In this document: positions 17,418 through 25,421 of the stretch, piece after piece | How the letters are laid out: each line of letters starts with the position of its first letter | Position numbering within the stretch: the stretch's first letter is position 1 | Assembly: GCA_964543545.1 (NCBI GenBank) | Contig: CAZIYT010000001.1 | Coordinates: 496,001 to 560,000 of the forward strand | Direction: 5' to 3' | From: UBA4416 sp964543545 | Lineage (GTDB): Bacteria; Bacteroidota; Bacteroidia; B-17B0; Aurantibacillaceae | DNA length: 64,000 bases | The notes under the pieces: generated by a model | What the model was told of the DNA's origin: nothing | Database searches by the model: none | The model's input: only the letters and a program-made list of their open reading frames with translations | Translations under genes and position numbers: made by a program

Positions 17418-18359
17418 TCAGCTGCATCCCCCGCAGCCTCCGCATCCGCCACCGCAACCTCCCCCACCCGAACATCCGCTTCCTCCCGAGCAACTACCGC
17501 CACCTGATGTGCTGCTATCAAACTCTATGGAAGGATGGGCCACCAGGCCGGATACTGCGCAGGTATAAAAGTCCACATAATCCGAACCGGCCAACAGGCT
17601 GAATCCATAAATACCCAGGAGTAATTGTTCCGTGTAGGGAGCCTGGTTCAGAAGCTGCTTTCCATATACAGGCCTGAAGATTTGTTTCAGCTTCTCATGC
17701 AATTTATAGCCTTTTATGGATGGCATTTTAATGACTTTCACCTTCATCAGGTTGATCGAGGCAACAAGGGCAATCAGGATGATGAACAACACGTTTGAGT
17801 GCCCATGCTGAATAGCTGCGATGATCTTATAAAGTCCCAGTCCAGCCAGGGCGGCGACGATCTTGAGTTTATGGTTCCTGAATTTTTCGTCTTCATACCC
17901 CGACCACAGCAAGCCCTGTTCTTTCAGGGCTTTATCCAGCGATTCCGTATGTGTTCTGAAATAGGAGTCCCGGTAAACGTCTTTCGCGAAGGTCTCCAGC
18001 CGTTTTTCTTTATCCAATCTCCTATACACTTCTTCTTCCATCATGCTCAAAAGTGTAACATCAGCGGCATTTTTCTTTACCCGTGTTCCTGATTTTGTTT
18101 GTATGAGTGCCAGATAACGCCTTCGCACCAGGTTAAAGATCACCAGTGAGAGCAGCTCATTCTCTGTTTGCCACAGGTAAGCCATCTCGTAGGGATCGGG
18201 CCGGTCGGGAATTTTTGGACTCTCTTCATCCGATCTGCGAAGCATGTGTTTCGGAAGAAGGTACCTGACGTATAAGATGGCTGCCAGGCAGATCAGAGCG
18301 TAGAGTAGCAAAAAAAACGGGCCGTACATACGGCCCAGGGGATTGTCAAATAAACTCAT
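17418..18359 (-). CDS. TIGR04222-like membrane protein with Cys/Gly-rich C-terminal tail
   Basis: A 313-residue membrane protein. N-terminal MSLFDNPLGRMYGPF precedes a transmembrane segment (~15-35). A cytoplasmic stretch follows (KIPDRPDPYEMAYL...NLVRRRYLALI), then two more hydrophobic helices around 165-205 and a domain ending LLGIYGFSLL. The last ~28 residues are CSGGSGCSGGGGCGGGCGGCGGCS-like with seven Cys in Gly spacers. This is the pattern I know as the TIGR04222 family. The gene heads the operon with a nucleotidyltransferase-like gene, a paralogue and a DUF692/MNIO oxidase. Inference: the Cys tail is the oxidase substrate. Start at ATG 18359, before the conserved N-terminus; the 45 bases upstream are not conserved in the paralogue. 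Confidence 0.78.
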   Translation of the reverse strand: MSLFDNPLGRMYGPFFLLLYALICLAAILYVRYLLPKHMLRRSDEESPKIPDRPDPYEMAYLWQTENELLSLVIFNLVRRRYLALIQTKSGTRVKKNAADVTLLSMMEEEVYRRLDKEKRLETFAKDVYRDSYFRTHTESLDKALKEQGLLWSGYEDEKFRNHKLKIVAALAGLGLYKIIAAIQHGHSNVLFIILIALVASINLMKVKVIKMPSIKGYKLHEKLKQIFRPVYGKQLLNQAPYTEQLLLGIYGFSLLAGSDYVDFYTCAVSGLVAHPSIEFDSSTSGGGSCSGGSGCSGGGGCGGGCGGCGGCS

Positions 18360-18404
18360 CGTTGTTATTTTTATGAGTATGTGGTTTTGTAGTGGTATCG
18401 TCAT

Positions 18405-18840
18405 TCTTTTTTTTCTGTATTACTTGTTTCTGATACAAATTTAGCGAGGATATAAACGGGCGGTGAGGTCTGTTAAAAACTAAAATTGTTATTATACATT
18501 TGATTGAGGAAACATGCAAAGCGTTAGTAAATATTTTTGATACGACCTGGCAGAAGCCTTGTCATATAAGGAACATAAACATTTTAAGCAAATTGGGTTT
18601 ATCGTTTAATGGTGGATGGCGAAGCGGAATGTCCGTGGAACCTATGGTTTCACAGATTGTGGAACAGGGATTGTTCCACGAAAAAACGTCAGATAAGGCA
18701 AGAGTATCAAAAAAAATTAAACTCTTTCGCTTTCCATAAAGTAAGATACTGAAACAAGGGTCGTTCTTCCTTTTGAATTTGGGTGCCTCTTCCACAAGAG
18801 GCAGCATGATCCTGACGTCATTTTTGTTCTTAGTCCTGAT
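18405..18840. other. Gene-poor spacer with small hairpin and possible decayed ORF
   Basis: No convincing gene. A hairpin GTGGAACA/TGTTCCAC lies near 18659-18679. A 79-codon plus-strand frame (18500-18739) has no recognisable domain and no ribosome site; it may be a remnant of a repeated element. The head of the Cys-tail operon must have its promoter just upstream of 18359, but no clean TAnnTTTG element was found. Confidence 0.35.
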
Positions 18841-18856
18841 CTATAGAACAACATAA

Positions 18857-19168
18857 CGCTCCTCCGGAGCGTATGGGCCGGGGGATTTGGTTCTATAAAC
18901 ATATTGCTCCTCCGGAGCAAAAGGACCAGTTATAATTGCAGTATACAGACAAGGTGATGTTTTTACAGTATGATAATTAGTCGCGGAATATTTGTATTCT
19001 CATACCCCGTAGGGGTATTATGTTTATAGCCTAAGATCCCGCCCCGTGTTTTTGCTCCGTTAGGAGCAATATGTTGTTCTATGGCCAGTTAATAGCAATA
19101 GGATGTACAATGCATGTTGCCATTTATAGTTTAATAAGATAGAAAGCAACATGTCGCTCCTCCGGAGC
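18857..19168. repeat. Composite array of palindromic intergenic repeats, copy 1
   Basis: Palindromes CGCTCCTCCGGAGCG (18857-18871), TTGCTCCTCCGGAGCAA (18904-18920), ATACCCCGTAGGGGTAT (19002-19018), TTGCTCCGTTAGGAGCAA (19052-19069) and GCTCCTCCGGAGC (19156-19168) are spread over 312 bases downstream of nadR. The same elements recur in the same relative order, in opposite orientation, at 57557-57763. They resemble a common Bacteroidota intergenic repeat. No function is evident. Confidence 0.7.
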
Positions 19169-19234
19169 AAATTGGGTAAACAAACCGTTTTCTTAACTAA
19201 CATCAACCTAAGCCCTTTGCATTCCTGGCGCAGC

Positions 19235-20221
19235 TTAAAGCCTAAAACAAAATTGTCTTACGGCACGGATACAAGCCTGAAGGCGTTCCTCAAAACTGCC
19301 TGAAATAATTACATACGGAAGCTTCTTTTGTTCAAGCTCTTCTTTCAGCCGGTTGAAATGCCATTCGCGAAGCTTCGGAAATTCGCGCGTCCCATCGTCT
19401 TCCCAGGGGATGTCAATGTCCATGAGCAGGTGCAGATCATAGCGGCGTGTGTAGCTGAGATCAATCACATCCTGCGGGCATTGCTTAAAATAAATCTCGC
19501 TCCATACCTGTGTGACGATGAGATCGGTATCACAGAACAGTAGCTTATTTGCCTTGAGCAGGGCTTCTTCTTCCAGCCTGACCTGCCCTTCGGCGATCCT
19601 ACTGAGATCACTCAGTTCACTGATCCCTCCATGCTTCACAAAATAGTCCCTGCCATATTCTTCTACCCAATGGGTATGAAAGTATTCCGCCAGCTGTTGG
19701 GCCATCGTTGTCTTTCCGGTCGATTCAGGCCCCGTGAGCACAATCCGTTTTACAAAATAAGGCCTGACGTTTTCCGGGATAAATTCCCAATGCTTCAGCG
19801 CTTCATTCCGGATGCCTGTGCCTGATACCGGGAAGGTGATGCGCTCTTTATCCACAAGCACATGATCGATGCTGAGCCAGCGGGCGACATCCTCACCGTA
19901 ATCCTCCGACGAAAAAAAGACTTCCGTTCCGGGAACCTTGCGCTTCAGTAATGCCGTCCAGATCGCTTCAAAATCAGGATGCTCATGCGGATAGGAGGGT
20001 ACTTCGTCCGTCACATGCACAACCTGTGCACCGGGAAACAGCTCGCACATCCATTGATAGCGTAACCGTCCGGGGATGGTCTCTTTCAGGATCGTACAGA
20101 CGAGGACCGTTAGTTCCTCCGTTTGCGCCATAGCAGAGCGGACAAGGTGCAGGTGCCCGGCATGCGGTGGCAGGAATTTTCCTAAGACGAAGCCTTTGTT
20201 GTATCGCTTTTTTTGTTCCAC
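19235..20221 (-). CDS. nadR: NadR-like bifunctional NMN adenylyltransferase / ribosylnicotinamide kinase
   Basis: A 328-residue protein. The N-terminal nucleotidyltransferase half has the HxGH motif (residues 20-23, LPPHAGHLHL) and SGTGIRNE (~133-140). The C-terminal half has a Walker A GPESTGKT (164-171), as in NadR ribosylnicotinamide kinases. It would convert nicotinamide riboside to NMN and NMN to NAD+ in the cytoplasm. No N-terminal helix-turn-helix is present, so it is an enzyme rather than the enterobacterial repressor version. It overlaps pnuC by 40 bases and is last in an operon with the TonB receptor. Start is GTG at 20221. Confidence 0.93.
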   Translation of the reverse strand: MEQKKRYNKGFVLGKFLPPHAGHLHLVRSAMAQTEELTVLVCTILKETIPGRLRYQWMCELFPGAQVVHVTDEVPSYPHEHPDFEAIWTALLKRKVPGTEVFFSSEDYGEDVARWLSIDHVLVDKERITFPVSGTGIRNEALKHWEFIPENVRPYFVKRIVLTGPESTGKTTMAQQLAEYFHTHWVEEYGRDYFVKHGGISELSDLSRIAEGQVRLEEEALLKANKLLFCDTDLIVTQVWSEIYFKQCPQDVIDLSYTRRYDLHLLMDIDIPWEDDGTREFPKLREWHFNRLKEELEQKKLPYVIISGSFEERLQACIRAVRQFCFRL

Positions 20222-20754
20222 TCGATGAGTCCTTTGCTTGCCAGAATTAAAAAGATCACATAAATACCACTGGAAAGGTACAATTCTTTATACCAGAACA
20301 ATCCCACGTAGATGGCATCTGCCAGGATCCAAAGTGCCCAGTTGTCGGTTTTCTTCTTTGCCATCAGCCAGTTGGCCACCAGGCTTAAGGTTGCTACAAA
20401 GGCATCGACATAAGGTGTGGAAGCATCTGTATACTGTACCAAAACATAAGACCAGGCAAAAGCGATCAATGGGATTAAAACAGCATAGAATATACGCTGC
20501 CTGTTGCTCAGATAGCTTACCCGGATTTCGGCTTCACTGTCTTTCCGTTTCAGCCAGTTGTACCAGCCGTAAATTCCCTGCGCAATGAATACCAGCTGCA
20601 GAAGCATATCGGCATAGAGCTTTACCTGCCAGAACAGAATCATGTAGGCCGCAACGCCTGCAAGGCCCACAGGCCAGTTAAGCGGATGCTTCTTTACTGC
20701 CAGCCAGATGCAGGCCAGGCTAAATACAACGGCTATGATCTCGATCGGGGACAT
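20182..20754 (-). CDS. pnuC: Nicotinamide riboside transporter PnuC
   Basis: A 190-residue integral membrane protein with about seven hydrophobic segments. The motifs WPVGLAGVAAYMILFW and GIYGWYNW (residues ~27-68) are typical of PnuC, a facilitator for nicotinamide riboside across the inner membrane. Its ATG overlaps the stop of the TonB receptor by one base (TAATG), and its end overlaps nadR by 40 bases, so the receptor, channel and kinase are strictly co-expressed. NadR would trap the substrate by phosphorylation. Confidence 0.93.
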   Translation of the reverse strand: MSPIEIIAVVFSLACIWLAVKKHPLNWPVGLAGVAAYMILFWQVKLYADMLLQLVFIAQGIYGWYNWLKRKDSEAEIRVSYLSNRQRIFYAVLIPLIAFAWSYVLVQYTDASTPYVDAFVATLSLVANWLMAKKKTDNWALWILADAIYVGLFWYKELYLSSGIYVIFLILASKGLIEWNKKSDTTKASS

Positions 20755-22787
20755 TAAAAACGGAGCTTGAGTGTAGCGGCATAATTCCGGGTAGCCATGG
20801 CGAAATAACAGGGCTGACTTCCCTGCACATAACCAGAGGTGTAATAGGGCTGATCAAAGATATTATTTGCCATGATACTGATGCTGTGTTGTTTTAAAAA
20901 GGTAATGTTGATGGAGGCATTGCAGATCAGGGATTCCGGTACTTTGTAATTGCTATTCCCGGTGTTATCCAAAAAGGAGCTGCTTAAATACCGAGCATTG
21001 AGCTCAGCATGGATCCAGCGCGTAAAGCGGTAAGCCACAGATTGATTGGCGATGACCTGTGGGGTGAGCAAGGGCTGCACGTTGGTATAGGTCACCGAAT
21101 CGTAATCGGTGGTATAGGACTTAATCCGGTTGGTGCTCAGGTTGGCTTGTGTGGCAAGCACCAAACCCGGTAAGGGTTCCAGAGTCATGTTCAGTTCGAT
21201 GCCACGGCGATAACTGGAAGCGACATTCTTTCGTAAAGGCAAGCCGATGTAGCTCAGCTGGCCGATGGCTGCGATCTCATTCTTAAATTCCATATCATAC
21301 ACATTCAGGTTGATCTTATAGTTCGTGAACCACAGCTTGATGCCTGCTTCAAAATCGGTGACCGACTCCGGTTTTACGCGGTTAAAATTTCCGATCTCTG
21401 CGAGGTTTGTGGAATCCATGTTATCGTAGCCGGCAAACAGGTCGTTACGGGTGGGTTCTCTTCCCGTTTGTCCGACCGATACATACACCATGTGCCTGCC
21501 ACTGAGCCTGTAGGAGATTCCGCCCTTCGGATTGAAGAATGCCCAGTTCACAGAGCTGTTGCCAATGCCTGTTTGTTGATCAGGCTGGTAGCGGAATTGC
21601 GCCACACGGTAGTGTGCATCTCCAAAGAAGACAAACCGCCGGAGGGTATAAGCCACTTTCAAAAAAGCCGAGGCTTCGCTTTTATAACCGGCATTCTTAT
21701 AGAGTAAAGCATCTTCATAAGGGAGAAGCGCGGAGCTGTGGTAACGCACATAGTTATTGGCGTTAAGCCCAGCGCTGATGTTCCAGGCTTTTTTCCGGAG
21801 CTGGTAATTGAGGTTAAGCCCGTAAAAATCGGACTTCACGGAATACTGATAGAGATCGGGTGCAAATAAAATGCTGTAGCCTCCCTGGAGATAGGTATAA
21901 TAAGCCGTGGCGTTCAGGCTGGCATAATTGCTTAAACCATGCGTTACCTGGGCCATCACCAGGCTCTGACGGAACTCATCGTTTTCATCTTTCGTTAAGC
22001 TGTTGGCCCTGTAGTCGCGCTTCAATACAGAATCCGGAATCGCCAGGTAAGCCATCTGGTTTTTGGACATGCCGGTGAAGGTGGTAAACTTGAACGATGT
22101 TTTCCCGGTATAGCCTCCACTGAAAAAGAAGGATTGGCCTTTGGTACCGGAATGTTCGCGAAAGCCATCGGAGCCGGTGTTGGAGTAGCGCCCGTAAAAC
22201 GACCAGTCGTTCTTCATAAAGCCTGTATGGAACTCCGGGCTCAAACGGTAGGTATTGTAGGAGCCATAGCTGCTGTTCAACTCCACATAGGCCGAATCGT
22301 AAATGGAGGGCGATTCCATATTGACCGAACCGGCAAAGGAAGCCGTGCCATTGGTGCTGATCCCAACGCCGCGCTGCACCTGGATGGAACGGACGCTGTT
22401 CAGAAAATCGGGGTAGTTGGAAAAGTAAGCGCCCTGGTCTTCGGGCTCATTCAGAGGAACGCCATTCAGGGTGAAGTTCACGCGGGTTTGGTCGATGCCC
22501 CGCAGGCGCAGGTACATGTAGCCTGTATAATTTCCGCCATCGGAGTACCAGTTGACGGAGGGCGTGCGCGCCAGCATCACCGGCATTTCCTGCCCGGCAT
22601 AATTGTATTCAATCTGCCTGATATCCAGGAATGTTTCCGTCACCGGCCAGATCCGCTCGGCGCGGATTACCTGGATGGATACAGCCTCCAGCTGAAGGTT
22701 CCTGTGTATGACGATGGTATCGGTTTGGCCGAAGACGATGTTGCTGCTGAAAAGCAGGATGATGAAGGTATAAACTATATGTTTCAT
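20754..22787 (-). CDS. TonB-dependent outer membrane receptor, likely for nicotinamide riboside or NMN
   Basis: A 677-residue outer membrane protein with a signal peptide (MKHIVYTFIILLFSSNIVFG), a plug domain (residues ~50-170; MPVMLARTPSVNWYSDGG, RGIDQTRVNFTLNGVPLNEPEDQG) and a C-terminal 22-strand barrel ending in LKLRF with terminal Phe. No N-terminal carboxypeptidase-like domain is present. Substrate is inferred from the coupled pnuC and nadR genes immediately downstream: a pyridine nucleoside or nucleotide. It is likely energised by TonB, and Bacteroidota pyridine uptake with this gene order is known from comparative genomics as I recall. Confidence 0.88.
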   Translation of the reverse strand: MKHIVYTFIILLFSSNIVFGQTDTIVIHRNLQLEAVSIQVIRAERIWPVTETFLDIRQIEYNYAGQEMPVMLARTPSVNWYSDGGNYTGYMYLRLRGIDQTRVNFTLNGVPLNEPEDQGAYFSNYPDFLNSVRSIQVQRGVGISTNGTASFAGSVNMESPSIYDSAYVELNSSYGSYNTYRLSPEFHTGFMKNDWSFYGRYSNTGSDGFREHSGTKGQSFFFSGGYTGKTSFKFTTFTGMSKNQMAYLAIPDSVLKRDYRANSLTKDENDEFRQSLVMAQVTHGLSNYASLNATAYYTYLQGGYSILFAPDLYQYSVKSDFYGLNLNYQLRKKAWNISAGLNANNYVRYHSSALLPYEDALLYKNAGYKSEASAFLKVAYTLRRFVFFGDAHYRVAQFRYQPDQQTGIGNSSVNWAFFNPKGGISYRLSGRHMVYVSVGQTGREPTRNDLFAGYDNMDSTNLAEIGNFNRVKPESVTDFEAGIKLWFTNYKINLNVYDMEFKNEIAAIGQLSYIGLPLRKNVASSYRRGIELNMTLEPLPGLVLATQANLSTNRIKSYTTDYDSVTYTNVQPLLTPQVIANQSVAYRFTRWIHAELNARYLSSSFLDNTGNSNYKVPESLICNASINITFLKQHSISIMANNIFDQPYYTSGYVQGSQPCYFAMATRNYAATLKLRF

Positions 22788-22804
22788 TTACTATCATTTT
22801 GAAG

Positions 22805-22882
22805 CGTCATAGCGAGCGAAAAGACGTGTAGCAAAGCAATCTCATCGTTCAGGAGATTGCTTTGCAAACGCCCGCCATGACG
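22805..22882. repeat. Hairpin repeat between ARH gene and TonB receptor
   Basis: The arms GCAAAGCAATCTC (22831-22843) and GAGATTGCTTTGC (22853-22865) form a 13-bp stem with a 9-base loop; CGTCAT (22805-22810) and ATGACG (22877-22882) extend the palindrome. It may attenuate or protect the message between the upstream genes and the TonB-pnuC-nadR part. No U-tract follows, so I do not call it a terminator. Confidence 0.6.
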
Positions 22883-22886
22883 GTAC

Positions 22887-23816
22887 TCATTTAACTTCCA
22901 ATTCATACAAACACTCCACGGCTACCTCTATTTCCAGGTTCCTATACAGGCGCTTCAGCCAGTCTTTCGGGATGCCGCTCATGCCATAGTAGGCCCCGGC
23001 AATCTGCCCATAGACCGCGCCAACGGTGTCGGCATCGTTTCCCAGGTTTACCGCTTTTAATGCGCCGCTTTCAAAATCATCTGTATGGTAAAAGGCCCAC
23101 AGCGCCGCTTCCAGGGTTTGTACAACATAACCGGAAGCATATATCTCCGGTGGGCGTTTGGTCTTAAAAGATCCTTCGGCAACTTCCCTGATCGTGCTGT
23201 CCAGGGGATGTTGTTCCCAGAAATGCTCTACCAGGGCAAATGATTTTCCCAGGAGCTCTTCTTTAGAAGAGCCTGTAATCGCACCGGCTATCAGTGTGGC
23301 CATATACATACAGGCATCCACGCTTTGTGGTGCTGCATGCGTGGTTTGCGAACTCAGTGAGGCATATTTAGCCAACTTTTCAGCGTCTTTGAAATAGACA
23401 ATGGGAATAGGAGCCAGCCGCATAATAGAGCCGTTGCCTGCTGAGTCCCTGCTATGATCGCCGCAATAAGGCTGTCCTGTTTTTTCGTACAGGTACAAGG
23501 CCTGCCTGGTGGCGTTGCCGATATCAAAGCAGCGTCCTGTACTGCTGTTGTAACCGTGGTTCATCCACTTCACATATTTATCGAGCTGATCAAACGCATC
23601 AAAGCCTTCCTTTTCTATGAGGCTATCTGCCAGGCAAAGTGCCATAGAGGTATCGTCGGTCCACTTACCGGCTTGTAGATTAAAGACGCCACCACCGACC
23701 AGGTCTGTGATGGGATCAAAGGTTCCGGGTCTTTTAAATTCCAATGTCGTTCCCAGGGCGTCTCCTACGGCGAGGCCTAATAAGGCGCCTTTGCATTTAT
23801 CGAGTTCTGTATTCAT
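22887..23816 (-). CDS. ADP-ribosylglycohydrolase family protein
   Basis: A 309-residue DraG/ARH-type protein. The two-metal site residues are visible: GDALG (18-22), WTDDTSMAL (52-60) and the C-terminal GNDADTVGAVYGQIAGAYYG (around 253-272). Such enzymes hydrolyse ADP-ribose from protein or nucleic acid, or ADP-ribose metabolites. The gene overlaps its paralogue (23797-24819) by 20 bases, and both lie between the macrodomain gene and the TonB/PnuC/NadR genes. The target of this copy is not known. Confidence 0.9.
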   Translation of the reverse strand: MNTELDKCKGALLGLAVGDALGTTLEFKRPGTFDPITDLVGGGVFNLQAGKWTDDTSMALCLADSLIEKEGFDAFDQLDKYVKWMNHGYNSSTGRCFDIGNATRQALYLYEKTGQPYCGDHSRDSAGNGSIMRLAPIPIVYFKDAEKLAKYASLSSQTTHAAPQSVDACMYMATLIAGAITGSSKEELLGKSFALVEHFWEQHPLDSTIREVAEGSFKTKRPPEIYASGYVVQTLEAALWAFYHTDDFESGALKAVNLGNDADTVGAVYGQIAGAYYGMSGIPKDWLKRLYRNLEIEVAVECLYELEVK

Positions 23817-24819
23817 GATTCTTTTCTATATACAATTCAAATTCTTTAGCGATCTCTTTCAGATAAGGCACTCCTTCCACATGCTGCAGCATATAAGCCG
23901 GCAGATCGCTGATACCATATTTTCCGGCCAGGATCCCGGTGACAATGGAGGCCAGGGAATCCACATCGCCGCCCAAGTTGATACTGTGCTTTAATCCCTC
24001 AAAGGCCGAACGGGAATGCTTGATGAAATACAAGGCGGCAATAGCGGTATACATCGCATTGGAAGACAAGCCGTATAAGCCTTCAATGAACTCCTTTTTC
24101 TGCAAAGGCTGTGGACCACAAAGTGCTTCAAAGTCTTTTCCCTGCAGGAGCTCCGGCCCATGAAGCCGGTCAGCCGCTTCCAGTTTTTCGATCGTTTCCT
24201 GATCACTGATGAATGGAAGACAATAGGAAATCAGCTCGTTATGCCCTATTCCATCGACTAACAGTCCGCGTGCTGCCCTTGCTACCAAAATACTGGCGTC
24301 AATGGCTTTGGGATGCGGATGTGTAGAGGTGGAATTCAGGGTTGCATATTCATTGATCAGTTCCTCTTTCACAAAGCCAATGGGAATAGCCCTCATGGGT
24401 GGTGCGTTTCCCGGATAAACTTTATTTCTCTGAAAATCCTTAATCTCTTCGATGTCTTTCTCTCCATTGTAAACCAGGCGGATCGAGCCATGGCCATTGC
24501 GCTTATAGCCTTTCATTTGAAATCCCAACAGGTACTCATCCGTAAAATACTTCACGAATAAATCATCCGTAACAGGCTGCCCGCTCATTAGGGCTTTGGC
24601 TACAGCAATGCTCATCTCCGTATCGTCGGTATAATCCCATTCTTTGTAATCAATCGTAAAAACGGATTTCTCCGGTACGTTAATGTCGGTGCGCTTATTG
24701 ATGAATCGTGTAAAATCCACATTCGCGCGAATCCAGTTCCTGTCCTGGAATTCGAGGCCGGCGCCATAGGCATCACCTATGGCGATCCCCAGGAATATAT
24801 TTTCAAATTTGGGGTTCAT
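23797..24819 (-). CDS. ADP-ribosylglycohydrolase family protein (second copy)
   Basis: A 340-residue DraG/ARH-type protein, diverged from its neighbour. It retains GDAYG (~14-18), YTDDTEMSIAVAKAL (~62-76) and NLGGDVDSLASIVTGILAGKYG (~285-306), all metal-binding segments. Compared with the neighbour, DAD in the last motif is DVD. Its start overlaps the macrodomain stop by 4 bases (ATGA). Two different ARH proteins next to a macrodomain suggest distinct ADP-ribose linkages are handled. Confidence 0.88.
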   Translation of the reverse strand: MNPKFENIFLGIAIGDAYGAGLEFQDRNWIRANVDFTRFINKRTDINVPEKSVFTIDYKEWDYTDDTEMSIAVAKALMSGQPVTDDLFVKYFTDEYLLGFQMKGYKRNGHGSIRLVYNGEKDIEEIKDFQRNKVYPGNAPPMRAIPIGFVKEELINEYATLNSTSTHPHPKAIDASILVARAARGLLVDGIGHNELISYCLPFISDQETIEKLEAADRLHGPELLQGKDFEALCGPQPLQKKEFIEGLYGLSSNAMYTAIAALYFIKHSRSAFEGLKHSINLGGDVDSLASIVTGILAGKYGISDLPAYMLQHVEGVPYLKEIAKEFELYIEKNHEYRTR

Positions 24820-25337
24820 TGTTTTGATTCTATTGTTTTGATGGCTCGTTTTAGTTGCTCCAAATCTCTGTCACTAAAGCAGACCAGGTATACCTTTTCA
24901 AATGTGCTATGTTCTTTCAGGAAATCTGTGATCGTATGATATGCTATCCTTGCTGCTTTGTCAAAAGGGAAACGATAGGCTCCGGTACTGATCGATGGAA
25001 AAGCGATTGTTTTAATGCTATGCTCCATCGCTAGCTGCAAAGCGGTTCGATAACATGATTCCAGCAAAGCTTCTTCATTGGCTGTACCATTGTTCCATAC
25101 GGGGCCAACTGTGTGAATCACAAATTTCGCCGGCAGTTGATAGCCTTTGGTAATTTTTGACTGCCCGGTTGCACAGCCTTTCAGGACTCTGCATGCTTCC
25201 AAAAGCTCTTTTCCTGCAGCACGATGAATGGCGCCATCCACACCACCGCCACCCGTCAGGGAATTGTTGGCAGCGTTGACGATTGCATCCACTCTCAGCT
25301 GGGTGATATCTGCCTTTATGATTTCTATGCTGTTCAT
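24816..25337 (-). CDS. Macrodomain protein (ADP-ribose / O-acetyl-ADP-ribose deacetylase type)
   Basis: A 173-residue single macrodomain of the MacroD/YmdB group. VNAANNSLTGGGGVDGAIH (residues 20-38) carries the conserved NAANN and GGGGVDGAI loops, and FPSISTGAYRFP (~113-124) the second ADP-ribose loop. It would remove ADP-ribose from acidic residues or deacetylate O-acetyl-ADP-ribose. It leads the operon macro-ARH-ARH, separated from the upstream nadV gene by an 84-base gap with a hairpin terminator (25381-25415). A second promoter should therefore lie just upstream; none could be named with confidence. Confidence 0.92.
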   Translation of the reverse strand: MNSIEIIKADITQLRVDAIVNAANNSLTGGGGVDGAIHRAAGKELLEACRVLKGCATGQSKITKGYQLPAKFVIHTVGPVWNNGTANEEALLESCYRTALQLAMEHSIKTIAFPSISTGAYRFPFDKAARIAYHTITDFLKEHSTFEKVYLVCFSDRDLEQLKRAIKTIESKQ

Positions 25338-25380
25338 TTTCTATCTATGCAAAAGACCTATGCGAAGTGACCATATAAAA

Positions 25381-25415
25381 TACCAGGTAGCTTCGAGAAC
25401 CTCAGCCACCTGGTA
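25381..25415 (-). terminator. Hairpin terminator downstream of nadV
   Basis: TACCAGGT and ACCTGGTA form an 8-bp stem around a 19-base loop; on the minus strand it is followed by TTTTATA. It lies 6 bases after the nadV stop and separates the NrtR-nadV operon from the macro-nadR operon. Confidence 0.6.
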
Positions 25416-25421
25416 CTTTTC

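Noticed and set aside
18500..18739. Plus-strand 79-codon frame as a gene
   Set aside because: No recognisable domain, no promoter or ribosome site, and it lies among palindromic repeats.
22831..22865. Hairpin as rho-independent terminator
   Set aside because: No T-run follows on either strand; it fits the dispersed repeat family instead.
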